Assembly: GCA_021732895.1 (NCBI GenBank)
Contig: JAKFWE010000207.1
Span: 1 to 8,636, forward strand
Length of the DNA stretch: 8,636 nt
Direction of reading: 5' to 3'
Source: Allobosea sp.
GTDB lineage: Bacteria > Pseudomonadota > Alphaproteobacteria > Rhizobiales > Beijerinckiaceae
Shown here: positions 1 to 5,235 of the stretch, piece after piece
How positions within the stretch are numbered: the stretch's first letter is position 1
Layout: each line of letters starts with the position of its first letter
The notes under the pieces: model-generated
Told to the model about the DNA's origin: nothing
Seen by the model: only the letters and a program-made list of their open reading frames with translations
Database searches by the model: none
Program-made: the position numbers and the translations under genes

Positions 1-147
1 TCGATCGTGTTTCTCTGGCTCGCCTTCGGCAGCCTCGATTATCTTTCGGGCCAGATCATCGGCAAGGCCTGGATGGTGCTGCTGGCGCTGCCGCTGATGC
101 ATTGGCTGCGGCGGCGGGACGAGCGGCTGGGGTTGGCGGCGGCGTAA
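1..147 (+). CDS. C-terminal end of a membrane protein (partial)
   Basis: The frame is open from the first base to TAA at 145-147 and gives 48 residues; the start lies outside the window. The peptide has two hydrophobic stretches (about residues 2-11 and 19-33), followed by a basic cytoplasmic-looking tail (WLRRRDERLG). This fits the last part of an inner-membrane protein with a positively charged cytosolic C-terminus. I do not recognise the family, and 48 residues are too few to assign one. It converges on the toxin gene at 158-442, with only 10 bases between the two stop codons. Confidence 0.6.
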   Translation, partial: SIVFLWLAFGSLDYLSGQIIGKAWMVLLALPLMHWLRRRDERLGLAAA

Positions 148-156
148 GCTGCCGCC
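138..156. terminator. Possible stem-loop between convergent genes
   Basis: GGCGGC (138-143) and GCCGCC (151-156) form a perfect 6-bp stem with a 7-nt loop holding the TAA stop of the upstream gene. It lies exactly between two convergent genes, where a bidirectional terminator would be useful. There is no T-run on either side, so it may be only a by-product of GC-rich codons. Confidence 0.25.
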
Positions 157-157
157 C

Positions 158-442
158 TCAATCCGCCACCGGCGGCCACTGCCGAGCGGTATGGATCAGC
201 GCCACAATCCAGACAGTCCCGGCCCTGATCTCGTAGACCAGGCGATAGCTCGAATGCGGGATCAGTTCCCGCGTGCCAGCGACCAACCCATCCACTCCCG
301 AGCGCGGCAATTCGGCCAGCCTCGCCGCTGCCCTGCCGAAAAGCACGTCCATTCGCGCCGCAGCCTCCGGACTCTCGCTTGCGATGAACGCCCAGATCGC
401 ATCGCGATCCCGCTCTGCCTCGGGCGTCCAGATCACTTTCAT
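158..442 (-). CDS. RelE/ParE-family toxin of a type II toxin-antitoxin pair
   Basis: This 94-residue protein has the length and layout of the RelE/ParE toxin fold: an N-terminal strand (KVIWTPEAERD), two helices (DAIWAFIASESPEAAARM and following), an ELPRSG turn, then strands with the family hallmarks RELIPHSSYRLVYEI and VWIVALIHTARQWPP. ParE members poison DNA gyrase, while RelE members cleave mRNA on the ribosome. The sequence alone does not tell which applies here, although the conserved RxLxxxxYRLVYEI and HxxRxWP elements are typical of ParE-like proteins. The ATG overlaps the antitoxin stop by 4 bases (ATGA, 439-442) and lacks a clear Shine-Dalgarno, so translation is probably coupled to the antitoxin. 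Nothing looks truncated. Confidence 0.88.
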   Translation of the reverse strand: MKVIWTPEAERDRDAIWAFIASESPEAAARMDVLFGRAAARLAELPRSGVDGLVAGTRELIPHSSYRLVYEIRAGTVWIVALIHTARQWPPVAD

Positions 443-717
443 TCGTCAGCCAGGACTCTGGCGCGGCGGGCAGCAAAATCGGCCTCGACTTCGTCCTGCG
501 AACGGCCAACGCCGGCCTCGATCGACAGACGCGCCTTGGCCACTTTGCCGTGCAGGAAAGTCTCGTAGTCCCGAGCCGCCTGACGCGTCTTGACGAATTC
601 GCGCATCAGTTCGCGCACGACCTGTGATGCAGGCCGATCGCTGGCCTGTGCCTCCGCCATGAAGGCATCACGCAATTCGGGCTCCAGCTTCATCGTGAAG
701 ACCGCTTCCTTGGCCAT
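439..717 (-). CDS. Ribbon-helix-helix antitoxin (ParD/RelB-like) partner of the ParE/RelE toxin
   Basis: This protein has 92 residues. The N-terminus has the ribbon-helix-helix pattern: a strand (AVFTMKLEPELRDAF), a first helix (FMAEAQASDR), then PASQVVRELMREFV as second helix. That domain should bind the operator as a dimer. The rest (about residues 45-92) is charged and helical, including GRSQDEVEADFAARRARV, and would wrap the toxin. The frame can be opened at GTG 726, but AAGGAG at 731-726 on the minus strand overlaps that codon and sits 8 nt before ATG 717, so ATG 717 is the better start. It is the first gene of the pair and overlaps the toxin by 4 bases. Negative autoregulation by the complex is usual in this family and inferred here. 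Confidence 0.85.
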   Translation of the reverse strand: MAKEAVFTMKLEPELRDAFMAEAQASDRPASQVVRELMREFVKTRQAARDYETFLHGKVAKARLSIEAGVGRSQDEVEADFAARRARVLADE

Positions 718-725
718 AGCTGGCA

Positions 726-731
726 CTCCTT
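726..731 (-). promoter_or_regulatory. Ribosome binding site that fixes the antitoxin start
   Basis: On the minus strand AAGGAG is followed by 8 nt and ATG at 717. It overlaps the alternative GTG at 726, which rules that codon out as a normal start. Confidence 0.7.
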
Positions 732-743
732 GAGATCATGACA

Positions 744-766
744 AGGTATGGATATTTTCAGTACCT
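744..766. promoter_or_regulatory. Inverted repeat, candidate operator of the ParDE-like pair
   Basis: AGGTA (744-748) and TACCT (762-766) form a perfect 5-bp inverted repeat with a 13-nt AT-rich centre (TGGATATTTTCAG). It lies 27 nt upstream of the antitoxin start and is markedly more AT-rich than its flanks. Ribbon-helix-helix antitoxins bind short palindromes in exactly this position, so an autoregulatory operator and promoter here is plausible. No convincing -35/-10 pair was found on the minus strand. Confidence 0.3.
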
Positions 767-820
767 CGCCACCGAAATGTCAGATGAGGCTGGCGACGCT
801 GTGCTGAGGGCGACAGTGTC

Positions 821-850
821 CTTGTCCTCCGCGCCCTTTTCCCCTATGAG
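821..850 (+). promoter_or_regulatory. Candidate promoter of rplY
   Basis: CTTGTC at 821-826 and CTATGA at 844-849 are separated by 17 nt. They match 5 of 6 and 4 of 6 positions of the alphaproteobacterial housekeeping pattern CTTGAC-N17-CTATAT. Transcription would start near 857 and leave a leader of about 90 nt before the rplY ATG. No other pair in 767-945 looked better. Confidence 0.4.
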
Positions 851-871
851 CCTGCCTGCGCCCGACTGACA

Positions 872-929
872 CCCTTGGAGGCAAGGGCGCTGAACGCAAA
901 CGGCCGCCGCGTGGCGGCTTTGTCTTTTA
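872..929 (+). promoter_or_regulatory. Structured 5' leader of rplY: two hairpins, the second followed by a T-rich run
   Basis: Hairpin 1 is CCCTTG (872-877), loop GAGG (878-881), CAAGGG (882-887). Hairpin 2 is GCCGCC (903-908), loop GCGT (909-912), GGCGGC (913-918), and is followed directly by TTTGTCTTTT (919-928), which resembles an intrinsic terminator or attenuator. It ends about 17 nt before the rplY ATG. GCGCCCTT at 831-838 could instead pair perfectly with AAGGGCGC at 883-890 and disrupt hairpin 1, but with the promoter proposed at 821-850 that arm would not be transcribed. Ribosomal protein genes often carry cis-acting leaders; that this one regulates is inferred. Confidence 0.4.
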
Positions 930-945
930 CAGCAGGAACCACACC

Positions 946-1575
946 ATGACCGCCGTGAAGCAAATCGAGGCTTCGGCGCGCGCGCAGGTCGGCAAGGGGG
1001 CCGCCCGTGCAGTTCGTCGTCAAGGCCTGACACCCGCCGTGATCTATGGCGGGGGCGCCGCTCCCGAAGCGATCGCGCTCGACGCCAACAAGACCCGCCT
1101 GATGATCTATGGCGGCCATTTCCTGACCACGCTGTTCGAGATTTCCGTCGCCGGCAAGACGCAGCGCGTCATCCCGCGCGACTACCAGCTCGACCCGGTC
1201 AAGGATTTCCCGATCCATGTCGATTTCCTGCGCGTGGCCAAGGGCCAGACCGTCACGGTCGAGATCCCGATCCATGTCTTCGGCCAGGACGCCAGCCCCG
1301 GCGTGAAGAACGGCGGCTCGGTGCAGCTCGTCGAGCACGCGCTCGAGATCACCGTCGAGCCGGAGAACATCCCGGAGGCCTTCGAGGTGTCCGTCGCCGG
1401 CCTCGAGATCGGCGATACGGTCGAAGCCAGCGCGATCACGCTGCCCAGGGGCGCCAAGCTGACGATCGGAGCCGACGCCACCATCGTGACGATCGTGCCG
1501 CCGATGGCCGAAGAGGTCGAGGAGGCCCCGGTCGCCGAGGCCGCGCCGGCCGCCGAGGCCAAGCCGAAGGCCTGA
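946..1575 (+). CDS. rplY: 50S ribosomal protein L25/general stress protein CTC
   Basis: This 209-residue protein is of the long CTC type, not the roughly 95-residue L25 of E. coli. The first 95 or so residues form the 5S rRNA-binding L25 domain (GKGAARAVRRQGLTPAVIYGG near the start, then RDYQLDPVKDFPIHVDFLRV). About residues 100-188 form the beta-rich CTC domain (VEIPIHVFGQDASPGVKNGG, EVSVAGLEIGD). A low-complexity tail rich in Ala, Glu, Pro and Lys follows, common in alphaproteobacterial L25. The protein sits on the large subunit next to 5S rRNA. The start is supported by AGCAGGAA about 8 nt upstream. It heads the conserved rplY-pth-ychF block, and a terminator-like hairpin separates it from pth. 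Confidence 0.95.
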   Translation: MTAVKQIEASARAQVGKGAARAVRRQGLTPAVIYGGGAAPEAIALDANKTRLMIYGGHFLTTLFEISVAGKTQRVIPRDYQLDPVKDFPIHVDFLRVAKGQTVTVEIPIHVFGQDASPGVKNGGSVQLVEHALEITVEPENIPEAFEVSVAGLEIGDTVEASAITLPRGAKLTIGADATIVTIVPPMAEEVEEAPVAEAAPAAEAKPKA

Positions 1576-1603
1576 TCGGCCAACCGGTTTCAGTCGAGAC
1601 GAG

Positions 1604-1627
1604 ACGGCCGGGTTTCCCAGCCGTTTT
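1604..1627 (+). terminator. Terminator-like hairpin between rplY and pth
   Basis: ACGGC (1604-1608) pairs with GCCGT (1620-1624). After one C/A mismatch the stem continues with GGG (1610-1612) and CCC (1616-1618) around a TTT loop, and TTTT (1624-1627) follows. This is a fair intrinsic terminator. Because pth lacks an obvious promoter of its own, it may be a partial terminator that lowers pth expression relative to the abundant ribosomal protein. Confidence 0.5.
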
Positions 1628-1644
1628 GCTATCTGGAGCATGTC

Positions 1645-2259
1645 ATGCTGATCTTCGCCGGCCTCGGCAATCCGGGCTAGCGTTATGCCCGCAACCGCCA
1701 CAATATCGGCTTCATGGCGGCCGAGGCGATCGCGCGCACCCACCGGGCTTCGCCATGGCGCGCGCGCTTCCAGGCGGAATCCTGCGAGGCGACGATCGGG
1801 GCGGAGAAGGTCATCCTGCTGAAGCCGCAGACCTATATGAACGAGTCCGGCCGGGCGATCGGCGAGGCGGCGCGCTTCTTCAAGGTCGAGCCCGCCGATG
1901 TCGTCGTCTTCCACGACGAGCTCGACCTCGCGCCGGCCAAGCTCAGGGTCAAGCTCGGCGGCGGCAATGCCGGCCATAACGGCCTGCGCTCGACCACGGC
2001 CGCCATCGGCAACGACTACCGCCGCGTCCGCATGGGGATCGGGCATCCTGGCCTCAAGGAACTCGTCCACGCCTATGTGCTGAACGATTTCGGCAAGGCC
2101 GAGCAGGATTGGGTCGAGGATCTGTGCAACGCCTGCGCCGACAACGCAGCGCTGCTCGCGAGCCATGACAATGCGGGTTTCCAGAACAAGGTCCACCTGT
2201 TCATGGAGGCGCGCGGCCATGGCGCGGTGAAGCGGCTGGGCGAGAAGACTGGCGATTGA
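1645..2259 (+). pseudogene. pth: Peptidyl-tRNA hydrolase gene interrupted by an in-frame TAG at codon 12
   Basis: Pth frees tRNA from peptidyl-tRNA that drops off the ribosome. From ATG 1645 (GGAG 6 nt upstream) the frame reads MLIFAGLGNPG, then TAG at 1678-1680, then RYARNRHNIGFM and the complete family sequence to TGA at 2257-2259: 204 amino-acid positions, normal for the family. All expected catalytic positions are present: Asn9 (GNPG), His19 (RHN), Met65 (QTYMNESG), Asp91 (HDELDL) and Asn112 (GGNAGHNG), matching E. coli Asn10, His20, Met67, Asp93 and Asn114. Translation can restart in frame at ATG 1714 (codon 24; 181 residues), but that product lacks Asn9 and the catalytic His19. No ATG, GTG or TTG lies between the TAG and His19. 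The rest shows no decay, so the lesion is very recent, a base-calling error, or tolerated by readthrough. Confidence 0.85.
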
Positions 2260-2288
2260 TTGACACGGAAACACGGAAACACGATAAA
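2260..2288 (+). promoter_or_regulatory. Sigma70-type promoter of the vapBC pair
   Basis: A perfect TTGACA (2260-2265) begins at the base after the pth stop codon. It is followed by 17 nt and GATAAA (2283-2288, 4 of 6 matches to TATAAT). A transcript would begin near 2295, leaving a leader of about 18 nt before the antitoxin ATG. The pair is therefore probably transcribed independently of rplY-pth, and read-through would also drive ychF downstream. Confidence 0.6.
2263..2282 (+). repeat. Short tandem repeat inside the vapBC promoter
   Basis: The 8-base unit ACACGGAA occurs twice in a row (2263-2270, 2271-2278) and a third partial copy (ACAC) follows. The repeats fill the spacer between the -35 and -10 elements. 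Phased direct repeats in a promoter are plausible half-sites for a ribbon-helix-helix antitoxin, but this is inference. Confidence 0.45.
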
Positions 2289-2312
2289 TCATTCGACCAA
2301 TGAGCGAGCGTC

Positions 2313-2639
2313 ATGCGTAACGTGACAATTACCCTGCCGGAAGAAACGCTTGCGCGTCTGCGTGTCGCAGCAGCGCGGGAAGGCAAAAGCATGTCGAAGT
2401 TCACGTCCGAACTTGTCGAGCAGCGGCTTGGGCGGGCAAAGACGCAACGCGAGGCGCTCGACGATTTCCTTGCAGGTCCGGATTTGCCTGGGCTTGCGGC
2501 GGATTGGCGAGGACGTGAGGAACTCTATGACGAACGCGTGTTTCGTCGACACGAACGTGTTGCTTTACATGAACGACCCGCGGGAGCCTCTGAAACAGAC
2601 GATCGCGAGGACGTGGATCGCAGCGCTCGGCGAGCGTGA
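2313..2639 (+). CDS. Ribbon-helix-helix (CopG/VapB-type) antitoxin with an unusual C-terminal extension
   Basis: The N-terminus (RNVTITLPEETLARLRVAAA, then GKSMSKFTSELVEQRL) is a clear ribbon-helix-helix DNA-binding domain, about residues 1-40. A linker with a REALDDFLAG segment and REELYD (68-73) follows; in relatives I recall, the protein ends just after such a REELYDR motif. Here the frame runs on for about 35 more residues, rich in Arg, Glu and Asp, because it reads the start of the toxin gene out of frame; the overlap is 113 nt. This tail has no family resemblance I can see and looks like read-on after loss of the old stop. The Shine-Dalgarno before ATG 2313 is weak (GAGCGAG). Its role is to neutralise the PIN-domain toxin and repress the operon. 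Confidence 0.75.
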   Translation: MRNVTITLPEETLARLRVAAAREGKSMSKFTSELVEQRLGRAKTQREALDDFLAGPDLPGLAADWRGREELYDERVFRRHERVALHERPAGASETDDREDVDRSARRA

Positions 2640-2973
2640 TCTGATCGTCATCAGCCCGCAGGTGATGAACGAGTTCGCACATAGTGTCCTGCGCAAATTT
2701 CCTTCGATTGCGATGCGGGAATTGAACGGTTTCCTGCTGGCTATGCAACCTTGGTGCAAGGCATCTCTAACAGCGACGACACCACTCGACGCCCTAGCCG
2801 TTCACGCTCGCTATCGCTATTCGTTCTACGATTCAGCGCTGATCGCTGCCGCGCTGTCCTATGGCTGTGATCTTTTTCTGTCGGAGGATCTCGGCTCGAC
2901 CCAGCGGATCGGCTCCCTGACGATCATCAACCCCTTTCGCGTCGACCCCGACGCCTTCCTGAGCAAGAACTGA
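2527..2973 (+). CDS. vapC: VapC-type PIN-domain ribonuclease toxin
   Basis: The protein has 148 residues from ATG 2527, chosen because GAGG at 2517-2520 lies 6 nt upstream and FVDTNVLLY then starts at residue 6. The longer open frame back to 2350 would overlap nearly all of the antitoxin and lacks such a site. The PIN active site is intact: Asp8 (FVDTN), Glu49 (VMNEF), Asp102 (FYDSALIAAA) and Asp121 (FLSEDLG), which together hold the metal. The C-terminal INPF is typical of this VapC group. VapC toxins cut RNA, often tRNA or 23S rRNA; the target here cannot be read from sequence. It ends 5 nt before ychF. GC content is visibly lower than in ychF (about 53% against 63-70% in sampled 60-base rows), consistent with transfer. 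Confidence 0.88.
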   Translation: MTNACFVDTNVLLYMNDPREPLKQTIARTWIAALGERDLIVISPQVMNEFAHSVLRKFPSIAMRELNGFLLAMQPWCKASLTATTPLDALAVHARYRYSFYDSALIAAALSYGCDLFLSEDLGSTQRIGSLTIINPFRVDPDAFLSKN

Positions 2974-2978
2974 CCACC

Positions 2979-4076
2979 ATGGGTTTCAAATGCGGTATCG
3001 TCGGCCTGCCGAATGTCGGCAAGTCGACCCTGTTCAACGCCCTGACGCAGACGGCGGCCGCGCAGGCGGCGAACTATCCGTTCTGCACGATCGAGCCCAA
3101 TGTCGGCGACGTCGCGGTGCCCGACGACCGGCTGGAGAAGCTCGCCGCCATCGCGGGCTCCAAGGAGATCATCCCGACGCGGCTGACCTTCGTCGACATC
3201 GCCGGCCTCGTGCGCGGCGCCTCCAAGGGCGAAGGGCTCGGCAACCAGTTCCTCGCCAATATCCGCGAATGCGACGCCATCGCCCATGTCGTGCGCTGCT
3301 TCGAGGACGGCGACATCACCCATGTCGAGGGCAAGGTCGCGCCGCTGAACGACATCGAGATCATCGAGACCGAGCTGATGCTGGCCGATCTCGAAAGCCT
3401 CGAGAAGCGCGTGCTGCCGCTGGAGAAGAAGGCCAGGACCGGCGACAAGGAGGCGAAGGAACTCGCCGACCTGATGAATCGCTGCCTCGTCCTGCTGCGC
3501 GAGGGCAGGCCGGCCCGGCTCGTGGAGGTCGCCGCCGACGAGCGCAAGACGTTCGAGACGCTCGGCCTGCTCTCCTCCAAGCCGGTGCTCTATGTCTGCA
3601 ACGTCGAGGAGGCCAGCGCCGACAAGGGCAACGCCTTCTCCGACATCGTGAAAGCGCGCGCGGCGGAGGAAAACGCGGTCGCCGTCGTCGTCTCGGCCAA
3701 GATCGAGAGCGAGATCGCGGTGCTGCCCGCCGCCGACCAGAAGGACTATCTGGAGGCCGTCGGGCTGGAGGAGCCCGGCCTCAACCGCGTCATCCGCGCC
3801 GGCTATGCCCTGCTCAAGCTCGTGACCTACTTCACCGTTGGCCCAAAGGAAGCCCGCGCCTGGACGATCGAGACCGGCACCAAGGGTCCGGCGGCGGCCG
3901 GCGTGATCCACTCGGATTTCGAGAAGGGCTATATCCGCGCCGAGACGATCGCCTATCCCGACTACATCGCCAACAAGGGCGAGGCCGGTGCGCGCGAGGC
4001 TGGCAAGTTCCGCCTCGAAGGCAAGGAGTATGTCGTGGCCGACGGCGACGTGCTGCATTTCCGTTTCGCCAACTGA
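2979..4076 (+). CDS. ychF: Redox-regulated ATPase YchF (Obg-like, OLA1 family)
   Basis: At 365 residues it matches the family length (E. coli 363). The P-loop GLPNVGKST is at residues 9-17, switch motif DIAGLVRGASKGEG starts at 73, and the G4 position carries NVEE (208-211) in place of NKxD, the change that makes YchF prefer ATP to GTP. A helical coiled insert occupies about 130-190, and the C-terminal TGS domain about 280-363 (FTVGPKEARAWTIETGTKGPAAA, ending DGDVLHFRFAN). YchF binds ribosomes and affects translation and stress responses. It normally follows pth closely in alphaproteobacteria; here vapBC lies between them. No Shine-Dalgarno is evident in the 5-nt gap after vapC, so translation may be coupled to the toxin gene. 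Confidence 0.96.
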   Translation: MGFKCGIVGLPNVGKSTLFNALTQTAAAQAANYPFCTIEPNVGDVAVPDDRLEKLAAIAGSKEIIPTRLTFVDIAGLVRGASKGEGLGNQFLANIRECDAIAHVVRCFEDGDITHVEGKVAPLNDIEIIETELMLADLESLEKRVLPLEKKARTGDKEAKELADLMNRCLVLLREGRPARLVEVAADERKTFETLGLLSSKPVLYVCNVEEASADKGNAFSDIVKARAAEENAVAVVVSAKIESEIAVLPAADQKDYLEAVGLEEPGLNRVIRAGYALLKLVTYFTVGPKEARAWTIETGTKGPAAAGVIHSDFEKGYIRAETIAYPDYIANKGEAGAREAGKFRLEGKEYVVADGDVLHFRFAN

Positions 4077-4084
4077 GCCCGGCG

Positions 4085-5113
4085 ATGCTGTATTTCGAGG
4101 ATTTCAGGGTCGGCGAAAGCGTCACCGCCGGAGCCGTCACCGTCAGCCAGGAGGACATGATCGCCTATGCCTCGCGCTTCGACGCGCAGGATTTCCATAC
4201 CGACCCGGTCGCCGCGCGGGCGAGCTTCGCCGGCGCCCTGATCGGCTCGGGCTGGCACAGCTGCTCGCTGATGATGCGGCTCATGGCCGAGACCTTCATC
4301 ATCGAGTCCTCGTCGATGGGCGGGCCGGGCGTCGACGAGGTCAAATGGCTGCGTCCGGTCAGGCCGGGCGATGCGCTGAGCCTGCGGCGCACCGTGCTGG
4401 CGGCGAAACCCTCGCGCTCGCGCCCGGAAATGGGGCTGGTGCAACTGCGCGTCGAGCTTCTCGGCGAGGGCGGCGCGCCGGTGATGGAGCAGGTCAACTG
4501 GATCATGTTCGGGCGCCGGGGGCTGACCGCGCCGCGCCCGGCCGGCGACTGGCTCGGCCAGCCCTGGCGCTACAGCCCGCCGGAGACGCCAAGCCCGCTG
4601 GAGCCGCCGCTCGAGGCCGCCGAGCCGGCCCGGTTCTTCGAGGAGCTCGAGATCGACCGCGGCTTCGCGCTCGGCAGCTTCGTCTTCACGCGCGACGAGA
4701 TCGTGGCCTTCGCCGGCGCCTTCGATCCACAGCCCTTCCACATGGACGAAGAGGCCGCCGCGCAGAGCCAGTTCGGCGCGCTGATCGCATCGGGCTGGCA
4801 CACCGGCTCGGTCTGGATGGCGTCGATGGTGGCGCATCGCCAGCGCCAGCTCGCGGCCTTCGCGCAGGCGCATCCCGGCCGCCCGGCGCCCCGGCTCGGC
4901 ACCTCGCCCGGCTTCCGCGACCTGCGCTGGCTGAAGCCGGTCTTCGCCGGGGACCGCATCAGCTACCATTCGCGCGTGGTCTCGACCCGCGCCAGCGCCT
5001 CGCGCCCGCAATGGGGCCTGTTCTTCCACCACAACACCGGCGTGAACCAGCGTGGCGAGACGGTGTTCAGCTTCGAGGGCTGCGCCTTCGTCGAGCGGCG
5101 GCCGACAATATAG
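4085..5113 (+). CDS. Double-hotdog MaoC-like (R)-enoyl-CoA hydratase/dehydratase
   Basis: This 342-residue protein consists of two MaoC hotdog domains in tandem, about 1-146 and 182-342, joined by a Pro-rich linker (164-182). Both halves repeat the same elements: FFEE/YFEDF, then FDAQDFHTD (Asp33, His38) and FDPQPFHMD (Asp214, His219), then GSGWHS (54-59) and ASGWHT (235-240), then KWLRPVRPGD (87-96) and a matching RWLKPVFAGD. The Asp/His pair is the catalytic dyad of the hydratase family, so both sites could be active. Such enzymes add water across the double bond of enoyl-CoA or enoyl-thioester substrates; the substrate is unknown here. It starts 8 nt after ychF with no clear ribosome binding site, and is probably co-transcribed. 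Nearby genes give no clue to a lipid pathway. Confidence 0.88.
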   Translation: MLYFEDFRVGESVTAGAVTVSQEDMIAYASRFDAQDFHTDPVAARASFAGALIGSGWHSCSLMMRLMAETFIIESSSMGGPGVDEVKWLRPVRPGDALSLRRTVLAAKPSRSRPEMGLVQLRVELLGEGGAPVMEQVNWIMFGRRGLTAPRPAGDWLGQPWRYSPPETPSPLEPPLEAAEPARFFEELEIDRGFALGSFVFTRDEIVAFAGAFDPQPFHMDEEAAAQSQFGALIASGWHTGSVWMASMVAHRQRQLAAFAQAHPGRPAPRLGTSPGFRDLRWLKPVFAGDRISYHSRVVSTRASASRPQWGLFFHHNTGVNQRGETVFSFEGCAFVERRPTI

Positions 5114-5194
5114 GCAATCCGCGCGAAGACCGGCCCGAATGAGTATGGCGACCGAAGGGCGGAGACTTTGGCGTCCATGACGAAAGTCGCGGGT

Positions 5195-5235
5195 CGCCTG
5201 ATCATTGATTGAGAATTTCAGGCGTGTATTATTTT
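5195..5235 (+). terminator. Inverted repeat followed by T-rich run; possible terminator of ychF-maoC
   Basis: CGCCTGA (5195-5201) and TCAGGCG (5218-5224) form a perfect 7-bp stem with a 16-nt loop, followed by TGTATTATTTT. It lies about 80 nt after the hydratase stop codon, where the ychF-maoC transcript should end. The long loop makes it a less efficient terminator. It overlaps the candidate promoter of the next gene, so an operator role is an alternative. It also makes the upstream TTG start at 5209 unlikely. Confidence 0.4.
5205..5232 (+). promoter_or_regulatory. Candidate promoter of the AT-rich orphan gene
   Basis: TTGATT (5205-5210, 4 of 6 matches) is followed by 16 nt and TATTAT (5227-5232, 5 of 6 matches to TATAAT). 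Transcription would begin near 5239, about 30 nt before the ATG at 5269. The surroundings are AT-rich, so chance matches are more likely than elsewhere in the window. Confidence 0.35.

Noticed and set aside
846..869. Seven-codon frame (MSLPAPD) upstream of rplY as a leader peptide
   Set aside because: It overlaps the proposed -10 element, so it would not be transcribed, and it has no ribosome binding site.
844..2292. 482-codon minus-strand open frame opposite rplY and pth
   Set aside because: It is antisense to two well-recognised genes, is Arg/Asp/Gly-rich with no domain, and is typical of shadow frames in GC-rich DNA.
2300..2320. Six-codon upstream frame (MSERHA) overlapping the vapB start
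   Set aside because: It is too short to judge and has no ribosome binding site; it is probably chance.
2859..4058. 399-codon minus-strand open frame opposite ychF
   Set aside because: It is a shadow of the conserved ychF with low-complexity composition and no start signal.
2990..4084. Fusion of an Arg-rich N-terminal part to the MaoC-like hydratase
   Set aside because: The upstream part is ychF read out of frame. Hydratase homology begins at ATG 4085.
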